Translations under genes and position numbers: made by a program
NCBI GenBank assembly: GCA_013400975.1
Contig: WBMZ01003467.1
Location: 1-64,000 of the forward strand
DNA: 64,000 nucleotides
Origin: Atrichornis clamosus
Taxonomy: Eukaryota; Chordata; Aves; Passeriformes; Menuridae
Direction of reading: 5' to 3'
The notes under the pieces: model-generated
The model's database searches: none
What the model saw: the letters and a program-made list of their open reading frames with translations, nothing else
Told to the model about the DNA's origin: nothing
Shown: in pieces, positions 38,181 to 51,545 of the stretch
Layout of the letters: each line of letters begins with the position of its first letter
Position numbering within the stretch: position 1 is the stretch's first letter

Positions 38181-41100
38181 AGTAAGTGTGATCCCACTAG
38201 AAAATTAATATGGAGATCTGAATCTATCTTAGTATTGGCTTACTTTGAGATTATGATAATTTGTTTTCGTAATGCATAGTCATAAATACAAATAGAGACA
38301 TTAACACCTTTGTAAATATATAAAGCCAAGTTCATAACCATTTTAATTTGCTGACCACAGAGGAAGCTGTAGAAAGGATAAGTTGGTTTTATTTGGAAGG
38401 TTTCTTTTAGTTAAATTGTCCTCTTAGAGCAAAATACAAACATCTGAAATTGAAATCCTCTTTATAGGTATAATTTTTTATTAATAGCAAACATTGAAAA
38501 ATATCAGTGCTGTGTAATATAAAGATGAACCTCTCTCCAAGGATCTTATATCAGAATTGCAGTTTGTAATGCTGGCTCTTACGCTATCCAGTTCAATTCA
38601 TCCATCTCCTGCCATGATCTTGATGTGCTCTGAAATTGCACCAAAGTATAGCTGGTCACAAATTTCACACTTACCACTTTAGACAAGTGAAAGGTCAAGG
38701 GCTTACAACAGTTGAGCAGCTCCTTATCAGTACCACAGAGCACAGAGAGGCATGAAAGTGACTGCAGGTCAGATCAGTTGTAATTTACACTAACTGTGTA
38801 AGTCCACACAGATCCATCCCACTACCCTCAGATAGCAGATGTATGTTTGAGCATTGCTCACTTGTCTCACTTCTCATCTGCTCTGTGCAACACCGGAATC
38901 AAATATACAAGCACATGTTAATTTAGTGCCATTCTTTTGTTTTCAGAATAAACAAGCATTAAGTAGCTCTTCCAATAAAAAGCCTTTCCATATTTGGAGG
39001 GACCAGTTTAACTCCTAAGACAGAATTGAGACTTTAAAGCAGCCAACTAACCGGAGGAAAATCGGGAGATAGAAACAGAAGTTGTCTAGTATCCTGTTGA
39101 GAATGCTGCTAGAGGGAAAATATAAAATTGCATATTCAGTACATTCTAAAATCTGAAAAATAGGCATTGTGTCTAACCTACAATGAGAAATTATCCTCAT
39201 TGTTGCTTTGAATATTATTATATGGTATAAATAAAACCTAAAATGTGCTGATTGAACTCCATTGAATCATATTACCAGATCCCATTTCAGCAGGCAACAC
39301 TGGATTTATGGATTTTCGTTTGCAGGAATCTAACAGTGTAGGACTTCTATTGATTATTTTAATGTTCAGAAGTGAATGGACTGAGCTTTTTATGTCTACT
39401 AGATAGAGAGAAAAAACAAACTTAATATTGATGATTTAGTTTTCATTCCCAAATAAAATAGATTGAACCCAAAAGAAAAAAAAAGAAAAAAAAAAGAGAG
39501 GGAGAGAGAGAGAGAGATAAGATCTCTTTGTTCCAGTAATTTTTTAATTTTTTCTTTAGAATTTCTTTTGTTAATGTTCCAATTATTAAGTAATTTCTTT
39601 CCTGAATTAATTGTCATTCTTTTAAAAGGAATTTAAGTATATGATAGGATAATAATTTTTGAAAACAATTCCTTTTTGGGTACCCCAACCCTTTTGTTTG
39701 TTTTCTAGAATTGGCACTCAAGTCAAACAACTGATTTTCTTTCTCACATTGTTTACTCAACAGTGCAGTTCAGCAAATCAGTGGATATAGAATATTTAAT
39801 TTTGACTATCCTGTTTTCACTATTAGTGGCCTACTAGAATCATATTATAGACAGCATTTGTGCAAGCGGTTCTGTAGTTACTATTATGAGACAACATAAA
39901 ATTTAAGAAATTTTTTAAAATAATTTTTGTGTGATATACCAACAAGTTAGTTTTTACATTAGCCATGCAGAAGACACTTCAAATATTTTTAAAATGTGAA
40001 TGAATTATTCCCCCATATCCAAACTAGCTTTGAGTACAGATAACAATCGTACCTTAAACCTTCAATGCCAAGGTCTGGTAAAAAATGGATTTATAGTCAG
40101 TTGGAATTATTGGCTTCATATGTGTTACATCCAGTCTGTCCATTGCATAATACTTAAAAGGTCTGTTCAAGTAGAATATATCTATTTTGTCTTAAATAAG
40201 AGAATTATATTGAGATTTCTTCAAATGTGATGTTGGCATAGATTATGCCATAGTATCTTTGGACTATGGCAATACAAATCAATAATGATGAATCTTGGCC
40301 TTTTATGTCATTTGGACATAGTTGAGGAATATGGAAGAATAGTTACAATGTTCTGCAGGCACAACTGGAATAGTTGCTGGAAATAGATATCAACAGAAAA
40401 AAACCTGAAGCTGTCACCAAAAGTAAATCACAATCAGCTATTCATCTTTGGAACTCAAGGAGTACTGGATTTTTTTTTAAGCATGACTGCCCATCTTTCA
40501 CATCGAAATGGTGGCATAAGTACATGTAGGAAAATATTTCCTAAGAGAAAAGTGCAAGGATTTGCCTCAGGTTGTTGCTCCATTCAATGTGAACTTAACT
40601 AAAACTCAAATTGTGAAATAATAAATCTGACATAAATTAAAAGTTTATTCTTTGACTCCCAGTGCATGCAGTAACTTAGAGCCGAACACCAACAAACAAA
40701 TTGGCAGCTGGTGTTTTAGTCAGTGAGGTGTTAGCCATCTGGTCCCACAAAATAAAACATTTATTTGATTTGTTTTAAGTATCTAAGTTAAGAGATATCC
40801 AATATGCAAAGACATTAAGATTTTGCTTTCAGAATGTTAGAACACCTTTTCCTTGGAATTTCATCAAGAGGATACATATTCATTACTATGTATTCATCTC
40901 TGCTAAGTCAGATGAGGAACTTCAGAATAAAAGTTATCTTCAGAAATTCCCATATGGTTTTGAATAACAGCTGCTATAGCACAAGCCAAGTGGTACACTC
41001 AGCTTTATATAACACTACCTACATGGTGCTTTCCATTCCAGGGCTGCTTTCATTTGCTCCCTTCTCTGCAACAAGTACACTGGTTGCATCAGCTAGGATA

Positions 41101-42604
41101 TCCAAAGGAATTTCTTTGTTCATGAAACTGCATTGCTAATGGTTTCTGCAATATTCCTGATGTCTAGTAATATTAAAACCTTATTTGAAAAGTTTAGTTA
41201 CTAATTCTGGCTTCAGCAAAAAAATTATTTGAAAATATTATCTGTCCTTCATATGACATTGAAATGGTTGAATACCAACCTGATACTGACAAGATAATCC
41301 AAAATCTACCACGAGCATTTAATGTCGTCCAGAACATACCATTTGCCTGGGAATGTTTCACCATTAGATGACAGGTTACAAAACCAAAACAAATCACCCA
41401 AAGCGAGACTTAAAATAGCAAAACGTTCTTCTTTGGTAAGATTTGGCAATGCTTTGTTTCTGTTTATCTTGCTCAGGGTGTTGGATATGCACAGGAGGAC
41501 ATCAGTGGTACCTTTGCTTTCTAATACCAGAGGCTTTCCCACAAAGCAAAGCAAGGGCTCCTTACAGTGTCTTTTCTGTAAGGTTCTGTTGAAATTAAAA
41601 GCTTTGCTGCTTCAGTCCATGCAAGTCCTGCCCACAGGCCCTGAAAAATATTCTGGAACACTGCTGTTCTCTAAAGCTCTTAGGCTTATTTGCATGAAGT
41701 TGTCTAATCCTAGCCAGGAGGTTTTTTGCTGATGTGTATTATCAGTTAATAAAAGCTCACTTACAGATGAGGAACAGAAGTGTGTATATTTCAGAATGTC
41801 AGTGGAGAAAATGTAATCTAAATTCCCAACTCCAGCATGTTTGCAAATAAATTCTGTGTAATTTACAACTAGATATATCCAAAGAACTTAATTTAATGGT
41901 TATCCCAAAACATACTGGAGGGCAGGGTTAAGGTTGTTGGTTTCATAAGCTGGTTGGATTTTTTTTTTTAACCTGATGCTAAACTTGAAATCCTTTCAGA
42001 TGAACTGCAGGTATGGAAGGAGTATGTACCATGCTTGGTCTTTATAGTATGCAAGGATTATAAGACACCATGCAAGTCCTCATCTCCCCAGTGTATTTAC
42101 TGTGGGGGCAGGATGCGGGAAAAAATCAAAGTACTCTCAATTCTGTTGCCTGCACAGAAGTGTCACAAATCTGAGGAATTATGATGGGTTATACTTTACT
42201 ATATAAAATTTCTAATCCAGGTTAAGTGAGCTATTAACATTTTCCACAAAATCCGCAAAGCATCCCTTTCCAAGCAGAAAATCATAAAGTCTGCCAATAC
42301 TAAATTAAAGTTCTTCAGTTAGGAAACAGTCACTTATCAAACAACATGGCAGAATGTAACAAGGTACTGCAGACATGGTCTAAGGCAAGAAAACTAGTAT
42401 TTAAGTAGAGGCTTTCAGAGGTAATAGAGAGATCAGTACATATTAAAGTTAGCCAGCAGCCTAGAACTGTAGGGGAAAACTTGAAAAGGAAGCAAGTGAT
42501 GTTTTTGAAAGCTTCTCTTTTGCAGTAAAATTCGAAGTGTTGCCTCTGCTGTGTTCACAGTAATACTTGGACTACGTGCTTAGCGCATTAACCATTTTTA
42601 TAGT
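38181..42604. other. unassigned AT-rich non-coding sequence
   Basis: No gene was recognised. It contains the (A)n(GA)n tract at 39,471-39,518 and a 9-bp-stem hairpin at 40,246-40,271. A 136-codon plus-strand frame (41,322-41,732) has no recognisable domain and is overlapped by antisense frames. Confidence 0.45.
39471..39518. repeat. purine-only (A)n(GA)n tract
   Basis: This is an uninterrupted purine run on the plus strand: A-rich with scattered G, then about nine GA units. It gives spurious serine/leucine-rich frames on the minus strand. Confidence 0.85.
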
Positions 42605-42985
42605 TTTCATCAGGGACCAGCAAGGACCAGAGGGCCCCTAAAGGGAAGGGAGCAAGGGCCCAGCAGCACAGGGGTCTCATCAGCCAGAGCCCACCACGTG
42701 GTACCTGAGCAGGGCAGGCCCAGAGATAGTAGCCAGGCCCAACCAAGAGTTGAAATCACTGGAAAAGTTCATGGTGATGAAGCAGGTCTGAGGTCCAGCC
42801 AGGAAGTCAGTCTGCAGGTCAGAGCCAGGTCCAGAAATTGCCAGGCAGACCCCATGTCAAGCTGGGAAGCCAGTCCATAAGGTCAGCTGGATGCATTGAC
42901 AGACAGGGACACAGCTGCAGCTGAGCTTAAAACCAACACTCCTCTAGAGAAGCTTAGGAAAGAAACAAAGGCTCAGGGCTGAGCT
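42605..42985 (+). repeat. GC-rich dispersed repeat family 2, copy 2
   Basis: This is a longer relative of 37,945-38,180. It has internal CAGGTC/CCAGG-type repetition (42,785-42,890) and the motif GCTGAGCTTAA twice (from about 42,921 and 42,980). The matching segment to copy 1 is 42,707-42,758. The 60-codon frame inside it is a composition effect. Confidence 0.5.
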
Positions 42986-44077
42986 TAAGTAGACCTTCTG
43001 GACCTGTGGGTGTGTGCAGAGGCTCCAGCTGAGGCAGACCAGGGCTGTTTTGGCTATTAGTGCACTCAGGCACCTTGACTAAGTGCTGTGTGTTACCTAA
43101 AATTTTGCTAGCTGCCGTGTTTATTACATCTGTCAAACACTGTTGACCCTTGTCCTAGGGTAGGAATATTTTAGCTGGTTTTGCTATATTTGCACTGAAG
43201 CTTGAACACTTCTTAGCTAGCTTCTGTTAAAAGAAGTCAATTTCTTTCATTTTTGAGGCTTTTTCTCAAAAACAGTCCTAAAATCTGCATCTAAAATATT
43301 CTTTCTGTAGATTTATAAAAAACACATAAGCCTGTTCCTCTGTCTGAATGGTGAATAAAATGGTAGAGACTGGAAGGATGAGATGAGAAATAGACATGAC
43401 CAGACAGAAGCAGTTGTAAGTCTTGGACTCAGACACTAAAGGCGGGATTTAACTGTCTAAACGCAAGTACTCTCCATTTGAGGTGCCCTAGAGTATCCAA
43501 AATATCCACACATATGATCTTTGCCAACAGGCTTTAAACCAGGTACGTCAGGGGATGGTGATGACAGCTTGCAGATAAGTGAGGGAAGAGAAGTCTGGGC
43601 AGTAAATACATGGGACAGGGTGACAGGAACAAGAGAGCCCTCAGGAAGGATAAGACAGGTTAAAAGAAGGTTTGCCTCAAGTGTTTGTGCACAAATGCAC
43701 ACAGTCTGGGAAGCAAATAGGAGGAGCTGGAGCTCTGTGTGCAGGTGCAGAACTAAGGCAGCATAAGAATAACTGAGATGTGGCAGGATCTCTGCACTGT
43801 AAGGAACATACAAGTCCTTTAGGAACAACAGGCAGTGGAGACTAGGAAGAGAGGTGTTATCAATGCGAGGAAGAAGCCTGGATGTATTGACCTCTTTTGT
43901 GGAACAGTAGGTAGGGTGACTAAGGACTTGTAGGTCATGATCAGCAGAGAGGCTTGTAACAGCAACACTGTAGTGGTAATCTGTTACAAATCATGTGATC
44001 AACATTAGGAAATAGATGAAGTCTTCTTTAAGCAATTCAAAAAAGTCACTAGATCACTAACCCTGGTTTATATGGAT
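42986..44077. other. unassigned non-coding sequence
   Basis: No gene was recognised. Two opposing frames at 43,457-43,828 (123 codons, minus) and 43,521-43,766 (81 codons, plus) show no domain. Confidence 0.45.
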
Positions 44078-44740
44078 TGCCACCCTAGCACTGAAAGATT
44101 CTGGAAGGGACCTGGGCATCCTGGTGGGCACTAGTCTAACCACACTGGGAGATTTCAGGAGTGTAGCCAGCAGATCAAAGCATGATTATCCCCCTCTGCC
44201 ACTTCTTGAGGCTGCATCTGGAATACTGCCTTCAGTTTTGGGCTCCCCAGCACAAGGAAAATGGTGGTAAACTTGAACAAGTCTAGCAGAGAGATACCAA
44301 GATAGTCAGGAGGCTGCAGCACATACCTTGTCTGGAGAACCTGAAGGGACTGTGCTTCTTTAGAGAGGCAGATTTTTTAGGGAAGGTGTGGGGCATCCAG
44401 TAGCAGCTTTCTGATACCTAAGAGGTGGTTTTTAAGAAGGCAGACATAATTTCTTTGCTAAGAAGCATAGTGGGAGAATGAGAGCTATAAATTGAAACAG
44501 GGAAGGTTATAGCTTATAGGAAATAAGAAAAGAATGTTTCACTATGAGGATAATTAAGCATTGAAAGAGGGGCTCAAAGAAATTATGGAACCTCTATCCT
44601 TGGAGGTTTTCAAGACCCTAGCTGGACAAAGTCCAGAGCAATATCATCTGAATGCTGTGTTAACCCTCCTTTGAGCAGAGGACTGAAGACCTCTTGAGGC
44701 ACCTTCCAGCTGGAAAGGCATGCAATTCTATTGTATGTGG
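44078..44740 (+). mobile_element. CR1 3'-half fragment (5'-truncated)
   Basis: The plus strand shows the C-terminal CR1 ORF2 region: GGAAGGGACCTGGGCATCCT (equivalent to the 'KDLGVL' block) at 44,103, then CTGCATCTGGAATACTGCCT and CAGTTTTGGGCTCCCCAGCA. The 3' region follows, ending in an ACCTTCCAGCTGGAAAGGCA-like motif and a degraded ATTCTATTGTATG tail at about 44,720. Stops and indels occur in every frame. It is an old copy, more diverged than the one at 53,755. The 164-codon minus-strand frame at 44,610-45,104 partly overlaps it and appears fortuitous. Confidence 0.8.
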
Positions 44741-47700
44741 GACATACATAGTGCAGAAACCACAGGAGACACCAGCTTTTCTGGAGTGGTGAACATACAC
44801 TATCTGGAAAACCCAAGGGCATGTCATATGGCTTTAAGGGCTTGCATTTAGGCAAATGAAATCCTGCTTGACTTTTAAAAGTGGCCAGGTGAAACACTTT
44901 TCTTCCCATTACGAGTGGATGTATTATGCAGAGAACTATATGCCTACATCTTCTTTTTCCATCTCTTTTTATCTCTTTTATCATTTTAGAATTCATTTCA
45001 GGGGAGTTTATCATTGTGGCCTTTTGACCAGATAGAAAGACTTTTCTGGCAATTCCTAACAAGTAAAATTCTCTTTCCAAAGTGCCATTCAAATTAAGGA
45101 CCATGTTTCAAAGTTGGATCAGCACATTCTTGTTTAATTTCAACTCTATACTATAATAGACAGCACTGAAGCTAAAAATAGGGAAAGAAGTAAAACAGAA
45201 TTTAAAATGTTCAATCAAATAATAATCCAGTGAAAACCAGCCTGACTTATGATATTATTGTGAACTGCTCACACAAAAATATTTATTCTTCTTTAATTTA
45301 AATGCTGTTGGGCATGCAGTCATATGTTGCTATATTAAGGATGTGTCTGATACAGTTTCCTTGCCACAGGTCTTGTCAGGGTTGAGATTTCATGTTCACA
45401 TACCAGTATATACAAGTGAGATGGGTAATGACTTCCAAATGATTTTTGTTATTTGTGAAAATATAAGGGAAATAAAATGCAGAGGGGGATTTTCTAACTT
45501 CAACTTAATGCAGCCCAGAGCAGATTCAAGTTTTGTTTTCGCTATCTATATATTATGCTCTAGTGTCACCTATTAAATTCAAGCCAAGCAGAAGGACAGG
45601 ACGAATTTGCATATCCATTTCCATTCAGGTTATGGACTTTTAAATCCATGTTGCTTGTGTCTATAGACTAATGAGTGCACCATTATAGAGGAGGCTTAGT
45701 ATGTCACTGCATTTGGAATGTCCAGATTTTTGCTCGGCATATAATATTTTGAGAGCCATTTTTTTCAAGCATAGCGTAATAGGCTTTAACTTTGCTAAGC
45801 TTTTCTGCCAGGCCTCCAGTGCCCTGCTGTTCTATTATATTGAACTTGTAAGCAGGATGCTCTGCCAGGCTCACCCAGATTACTGCTGCAATAAGGGCCC
45901 TGCTGAGTGACTAGTGTCATGATAAGTGCTAGGGAGGGAGTTCACCATCTTGGCATACTGTTCTCATCTTATTAAATTCAGCTTTGTGGAAGCAGGGAGT
46001 CTGCCTCTCGGCCTCACTGGCTCTGGCTCAGTCCAACTGCTACTGTCAGACAATATGAAAATAGGAACCACCACAGCTAATGGCAGGTGCTGCACCACCA
46101 CAGCTGAGGAAAAAAAGAGAGCTTTTTCTCTTTTTTTTTCTCTTTTTCTTTTTTCTTTTTTTTTTTTTAAGAGGTACTTGACTGGATTGATTGGGAAATA
46201 TTTAGTTCTTTAATATTATTTTTATAGCCTTCATACCCATAGATACTTGCTGAGACACTATTCTTTTTTAACTTATTCTGTTCACTCTATACAGACTCCT
46301 TTGTTCTTGCTTACTCACATCCAGGAAATATAATGTAGCAAACAAGCCCTTGGAACAGGTCTGATACCATTCAGATTTAGTCAAGGATGGTAGTGTAAAT
46401 ATCCAGTTCTTACATCCCTATTCAGACAAAATTCCCTACTGGGTGTTGCCTGAGAAAAATTTCCCAAGTTCCAGTCTTGGATTACTACTGGAGGTGAAGT
46501 GATTTAGCTATTCAAGCCCCCCTAAACTCAGTGATACCTGCTTGCTATTTCTCATATTTCTTTTAAAAATCTAACCTTTAGTTTTGGGTGGAGAATTCAG
46601 GATCTTCCCAGTGCCCTGAAATGACCAGCTGTGATCGAGTGTAAGCTATGCTGCTGAAGGCAGCAGGAAAAGTGCAACATTCTTAGAGAAGAGAGAGAGA
46701 ACAAGGGGATATGTGTTCACAAGCCATACCCATGGAGAGGAAGAAAATGAAAATCACTCATTTTGTAATATGAATTACGGTAAAGCACAGCTTAGTTCTG
46801 AATAGCAGTTTCTAAGAGTATTTGACCATCTATTTTTGAGCCTAAGGCTCTTTTGAGCTAAGAATGAAAAAGGCTTTTCCAAGTGCTTGTGGAAGGATAG
46901 ATGAATTACTTTTGCACTTGCTGGTGTCTGAGCACATATGGAGTCTTCCTTGACATCGGTAAATACCTTGTTTCTCACTGTTCAACAATGAATGTTCAAA
47001 TAACCCCATTATTCTCACTTCAACGTTTTGTAAATTGGACATGAACAACACATGCAGTAACCTTTCTGACAGAAATATTGATGCGGTCCAGCTACAGAAG
47101 TCACCTTACAGCAAAACCAAGTTGGGATCAATAGAAAATCCAGGGTTACAATTGCATTTATGGCAGGAGTTGCTAAGTCTGGCAGGTTACAGTTCAGCAG
47201 CACACTTGTTGGCCATGTCAGTCTTCATAAGAGTGACAGGTTTGATTAGACTCTTTGAGAGAGGCTGATTCAAAAATTCAGACAAAATAACATCTTTCTG
47301 CCAATTTGCAATATCACATTCACAATCCATTCCAGACTCATCAAAGCTAAGGAATAAAGGACTGAACATTTTAGTCCCCCCTGAGAAAATGAATAAGAAA
47401 ACTATGTCTCTGAAAAGTGTGATTTTTTTTCTTGAAAACAAGAGTGGGGAACTATTAGCAAAACTGACTACCATGAATGTTTTGTGTCAGACCATTCAAA
47501 TCCCAGGCAATTAGCATGCAAGGGCAATGTCAAAATTCAAGGGCAAATGAAAGATAAAACAAATCTATCTGGTCAAGTTCATATGTAAGACAAGTCCAAT
47601 TTGTTTATACCTGTTCTTCATTTCTCTATCACATTCAAATACGTCATTTTTAAAGGTTTTCAGATGTTCCTTCTAAGTCTTTTTTTTTTTTTTCTTTTTT

Positions 47701-47857
47701 ATTCCTTAGTCTTTCATGTTATCCCGATTCACTGTGATGTGACTGGGGGGAGTGTGAGTGGAGTGGTGGTTGTTTTGCTCTGCTCACTGTGACCCGCAGA
47801 GTAAATTGCCAAGAAAAAGAGTTATTAGTCCTCTTTTTTCCATTACTTTTACTATAG
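44741..47857. other. unassigned AT-rich non-coding sequence
   Basis: No gene was recognised. It contains a 47-base pyrimidine-only tract (46,122-46,168) preceded by a 16-base purine run, and a second T-rich tract at about 47,678-47,700. A 12-bp direct repeat ACCACCACAGCT occurs at 46,067 and 46,094. Confidence 0.45.
46122..46168. repeat. pyrimidine-only tract
   Basis: There are 47 consecutive C/T bases, mostly T with CTC interruptions, immediately after 16 purines (46,106-46,121). Such a switch could extrude a hairpin or triplex, but this is also common low-complexity DNA. Confidence 0.85.
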
Positions 47858-47950
47858 ATAAAAAGTTCATTTGAAATTCAGAAAGCTGTGGCTAATGAGT
47901 GGATTATATTGCAATGGCTGCTGAAAATTGTCAAGGAGAAGCATAACGAG
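47858..47950 (+). CDS. candidate internal coding exon, gene not identified
   Basis: A 93-base segment is bounded by a pyrimidine-rich acceptor (CCATTACTTTTACTATAG) and a near-perfect donor (GAG then GTAAGTAGAG). Exactly one frame is open, giving 31 codons with both boundaries in phase 0; the other two frames stop within the first six codons. The peptide starts IKSSFEIQKAV and ends KIVKEKHNE, with two tryptophans and a mildly hydrophobic centre. I do not recognise the family. No neighbouring exon that would splice to it was found, and the terminal-exon candidate at 61,303 is not phase-compatible without an intervening exon. It could be a chance coincidence in a long non-coding region or a non-coding transcript exon. 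Confidence 0.25.
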
Positions 47951-48857
47951 GTAAGTAGAGAATGCTATGAATCTGAAGTTTTGCGTTATATGAAATGGTT
48001 TTATTCTGTTTTACTTTGAGAAAAAACAAAGATCTCAGGCTTGCATCTTTTCACTGAATCCACGCTTGGGATCAATAAATGTGGATGATTGTGGCATGAT
48101 TCAGGAAATACTTTATGAGGAATGCATGGAATCTACTCCAACTTAGAGATGCCAGTGTTCTCTAGCCATTGTGCCTGAGAACATGGAACAAATAAAGTGT
48201 TGCTTCTAATCAAACAGATTTATTTTTTGTTTTCATGCTACAATTTAAGCGATTCAGTGGGGAGTGGCTCCTCTGTCAGGTTCTGAGGGTTTAAATGGCC
48301 TGGGGATGTGATCTCTCTTTGTGAGGGGGAACATCAACTTAGGATTCAGTTTTCCAGATTTTTCTTCATTTTAAGAAGATGGAAGAAGAATGCCTCTGAC
48401 ATATTTCATCTGAACAGCAAAATTGTAACAGGATAGCAGAGCTGGAATCACTCTTCTCTGTGGTAAATCTGGATCTTTAAACTTGTTTCCACCTTCAGTG
48501 ATTTTGCAGCTGAAGAGTCTAGTGCTTTTTAATTACAACAATCATGTGGGCAGGATATTCTGCAGGAAGGTAGACCTACAAAAATATATTCACACTTGTC
48601 TTCCATTCATCAGATAAAAGTAACATAGAGTGCCTCACCAAAGACAAGTGCACCTTACCATCACACTTCAGGCATCCTTTCTCCTGGTTAGCTGACAAAC
48701 TTTTTGCAAAGGAGTTTTGTGAAGTACATCAGATTGATATACTCTAGCTGTGTAAAACCAGGTTTGCCTGTATTGTATTGGGAAAAGTTATGAACATAAA
48801 AACAATGAGCTAATTATATAATTGTTTTAATAAAGTCAAATTATTTGTGTTTGGGTT

Positions 48858-48884
48858 TTTTATTTATTTATTTATTTGTTTATG
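48858..48884. repeat. short (TTTA)n microsatellite
   Basis: About five TTTA units follow a T run, ending in a TTTG variant. Confidence 0.8.
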
Positions 48885-51289
48885 ACTATATGAGAACAGC
48901 ATTTTTGGATAAGGCAGTTTGGAGATAAATATACCCTTGCAGTGTTTGTAGCAAAGACACTGAATCATTATGCTAACACACAAGAGTGAAAGAGAAAAAC
49001 AAATTAATCTATTTTCACTGTCCAAGTTGAATGAAATGTGAAAAATAAACAAACAGCACAGATGGTGAAACAGTTTAAATTTTTAATACTCTTCAGTGTT
49101 AATCATTTCCAATATTTATAACAGCATGATAGCAACATATATTAAAATTTGTTATTTTATTTAAATTAAAAAATATTAAGCAGATGAGCAATTCACAATT
49201 TTCAGCAAAGTCATATTTAAAAAATATTTTTGGAACATAATCAGTTTAAATTTTGCTGCATGAATATTAAACAACATGTTCAAATCCTGAATCTTTGGCA
49301 GGATCTTATTGCTGTCTACTGCAGATAACATATCTGAAAACTACAGTTCCTTATGCTCATTTCTTTTTCTTTATTATATTGCTAAGTCCAGAAATGTAAG
49401 TTTAGACAAGCAGAAATAGAATTCTCAGTAACTCTCTCCACTGTTTTTCAGTATTCTCACAAATGGAACACAAATTTTGGAGAGAATCCCAAATGGCAGG
49501 TGCTGACACTAAGTAGAGACAGGAACAGCCTTCTTGTTAACATATTATCTACTCCTCACCTACCACTGCTCTGTTACAAAACTCATTGACAATGAAAGCT
49601 AAATGAAGTAACTGAGAACTAATTCAGTACTGTTACAAATATTTCAGATAGCTGCATAAACCTTTCTGCAGCTTAAAAGCAAACAAGCAAAGAAATCTTC
49701 TCTATGCCTAGCCCTGTTGGATAACATCCAAGCTACTATATTTTCTTTCCAGAGCAAATTTAAAGCATTCTTCGCAAAAGGTGGTGTCCTGGAGTGCTGA
49801 ACTGGGGAAACAGAAAGACAGATGGAGGAAATCAAATGAATCAGGTACTGCTGCTTGCACAAGGAATTGAATGAGGTGGACAAGTAGTTGATGTGACCTT
49901 AGTAGAACCATTTTGCTGTGTAACAGATCCATTAATAATTTTTGTAATGTCAGGGTATTCTATATAAATACTATAGATGAGACTATCTAAATAGTCTCAT
50001 CCCAACATCATCTCTAATTTATTTCTTTCAGAAGGTTAGAAGGAATATATTAATTTATACAGATGTAATGATATTTTACACAAACCATTTCACTGTTCTT
50101 CCCTTTCTTCTATCAAATCCCAGAGTGTGCCCATTGTTCTTGTAGTCTGAAGAGCCAAAGAGCTCTTTTGCATAATATCAGAGACAGCTATGTGGGCAGT
50201 GACTATCAAGGGTATCTTTTTAGTTAGAGGTCCCCATGAAGGTTCATTCTGTTAAAGTAATTGATTGTGCTGTCAGTTCATAGAGCTTTCCTTTGTATTT
50301 TCTGCTTTACCTTGAGGATTAAATTTCAATATTAGTCTGGAGGAGCTAACACCTTTCCATATCCTTTTTGGAAACTCTAACCCCGTGGTAGATACTGTCA
50401 GCCTTCTGTGTTTTACTGGGTAAATATGAAACTGTAGTATTAGCCTGCTTCTAGGCAACTGATACAGGGAGGAGAGGATGCTTAGCCTGTACCCCCTTAG
50501 TGGGTAGGTAGATATTGCACTGCCAAGATTTTCCAAAATGGTTAGTGGCTGAAGGTGTTTTGGCTGCTGTTTGCCACAGCTGAGATACCTTTTAATGAGC
50601 CTGAATTTTGAAAAATAGCCTTTGAAACTAGGCCTTTAACAACAAGCATCTAACACTCTCAGACACTTGGCAATATACGGCCTTGCTTTCTTGCTTGATT
50701 TTTGTAGCCATCACTGGGAACCATCTCTGGTGACTATCATGAAGGCCATATATATTAAATGTTAATTTAAGTGGTACTCTTGATAGACTCACATCCTTTA
50801 CATAGCAGCCACAAGAGGGGGATGTGGAACACTCACAGAATGTTAGGGTTAGTCCACTCACAGTTGTCAGTGTTATGGATAGTTTCTCTGATTTTTACCA
50901 TCTGGCTACTTTTAGCACCAGGCTTATTTTTCTGGAGATTGTGGCTTGCAACAGTTTATTTTGAGTTAGAAGCAACTTTTAGACGGGGTTCAGATGGAAA
51001 TATTGTCACCTAAATTTGACCCTCATTTGCTCTTTAATAGAACAGTTACAACTTTTTAACACTTTCAGAGAACGATTCAGCTCTCAACACAGAAAAAGGG
51101 GTTAATGGAACAACATGGGTTTTTTTCCAATAAACGAATTCTAATTGATACCTAGATTCTAATCACAGGAAACCGTCTTTTACAGTAACTGTGCTGTGAT
51201 GGGCTGTTTTAGGGGCAGAGTGGTACATACTGTAGAAAATTTGTACATGAGGGCAAAAGGAATAGACAATTGCTTTTGGGGACTGTGTA

Positions 51290-51545
51290 GATTAGTACAT
51301 CATTGCATACTAACAAAGTGCTAATTGCTCCTTTTGACCACGGGCCCAGTTTACAGAGCTTTAGCACAAATGTGTCCTGTGCACTAAATTACAAAACTAA
51401 CACTGCATTATTTCTCGGTATAGCTTGCAAATTCTTGTAGGGCAGTATGCATTAGCCTTAATTAGATGCAAAGAAAAAGGATGGCGTAGAGATACTCACT
51501 TGTAATTTAGAAAGAACAGCCCTGGTGCTAATTACCCAGGTTGCA
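51290..51545. promoter_or_regulatory. candidate conserved non-coding block with clustered TAAT cores
   Basis: Several homeodomain-type cores are concentrated here: CTAATTGC (51,321), CTTAATTAG (51,457-51,465) and CTAATTAC (51,528-51,535), with TGTAATTTAG at about 51,501. They sit in otherwise balanced, complex sequence without repeats or open frames. The regulatory role is an inference. Confidence 0.22.

Noticed and set aside
41322..41732. 136-codon plus-strand frame
   Set aside because: It has no domain, is overlapped by two antisense frames of similar quality, and has no exon boundary.
44610..45104. 164-codon minus-strand frame
   Set aside because: It runs antisense over the 3' end of a CR1 copy and into unrelated flank, so a coherent gene is unlikely.
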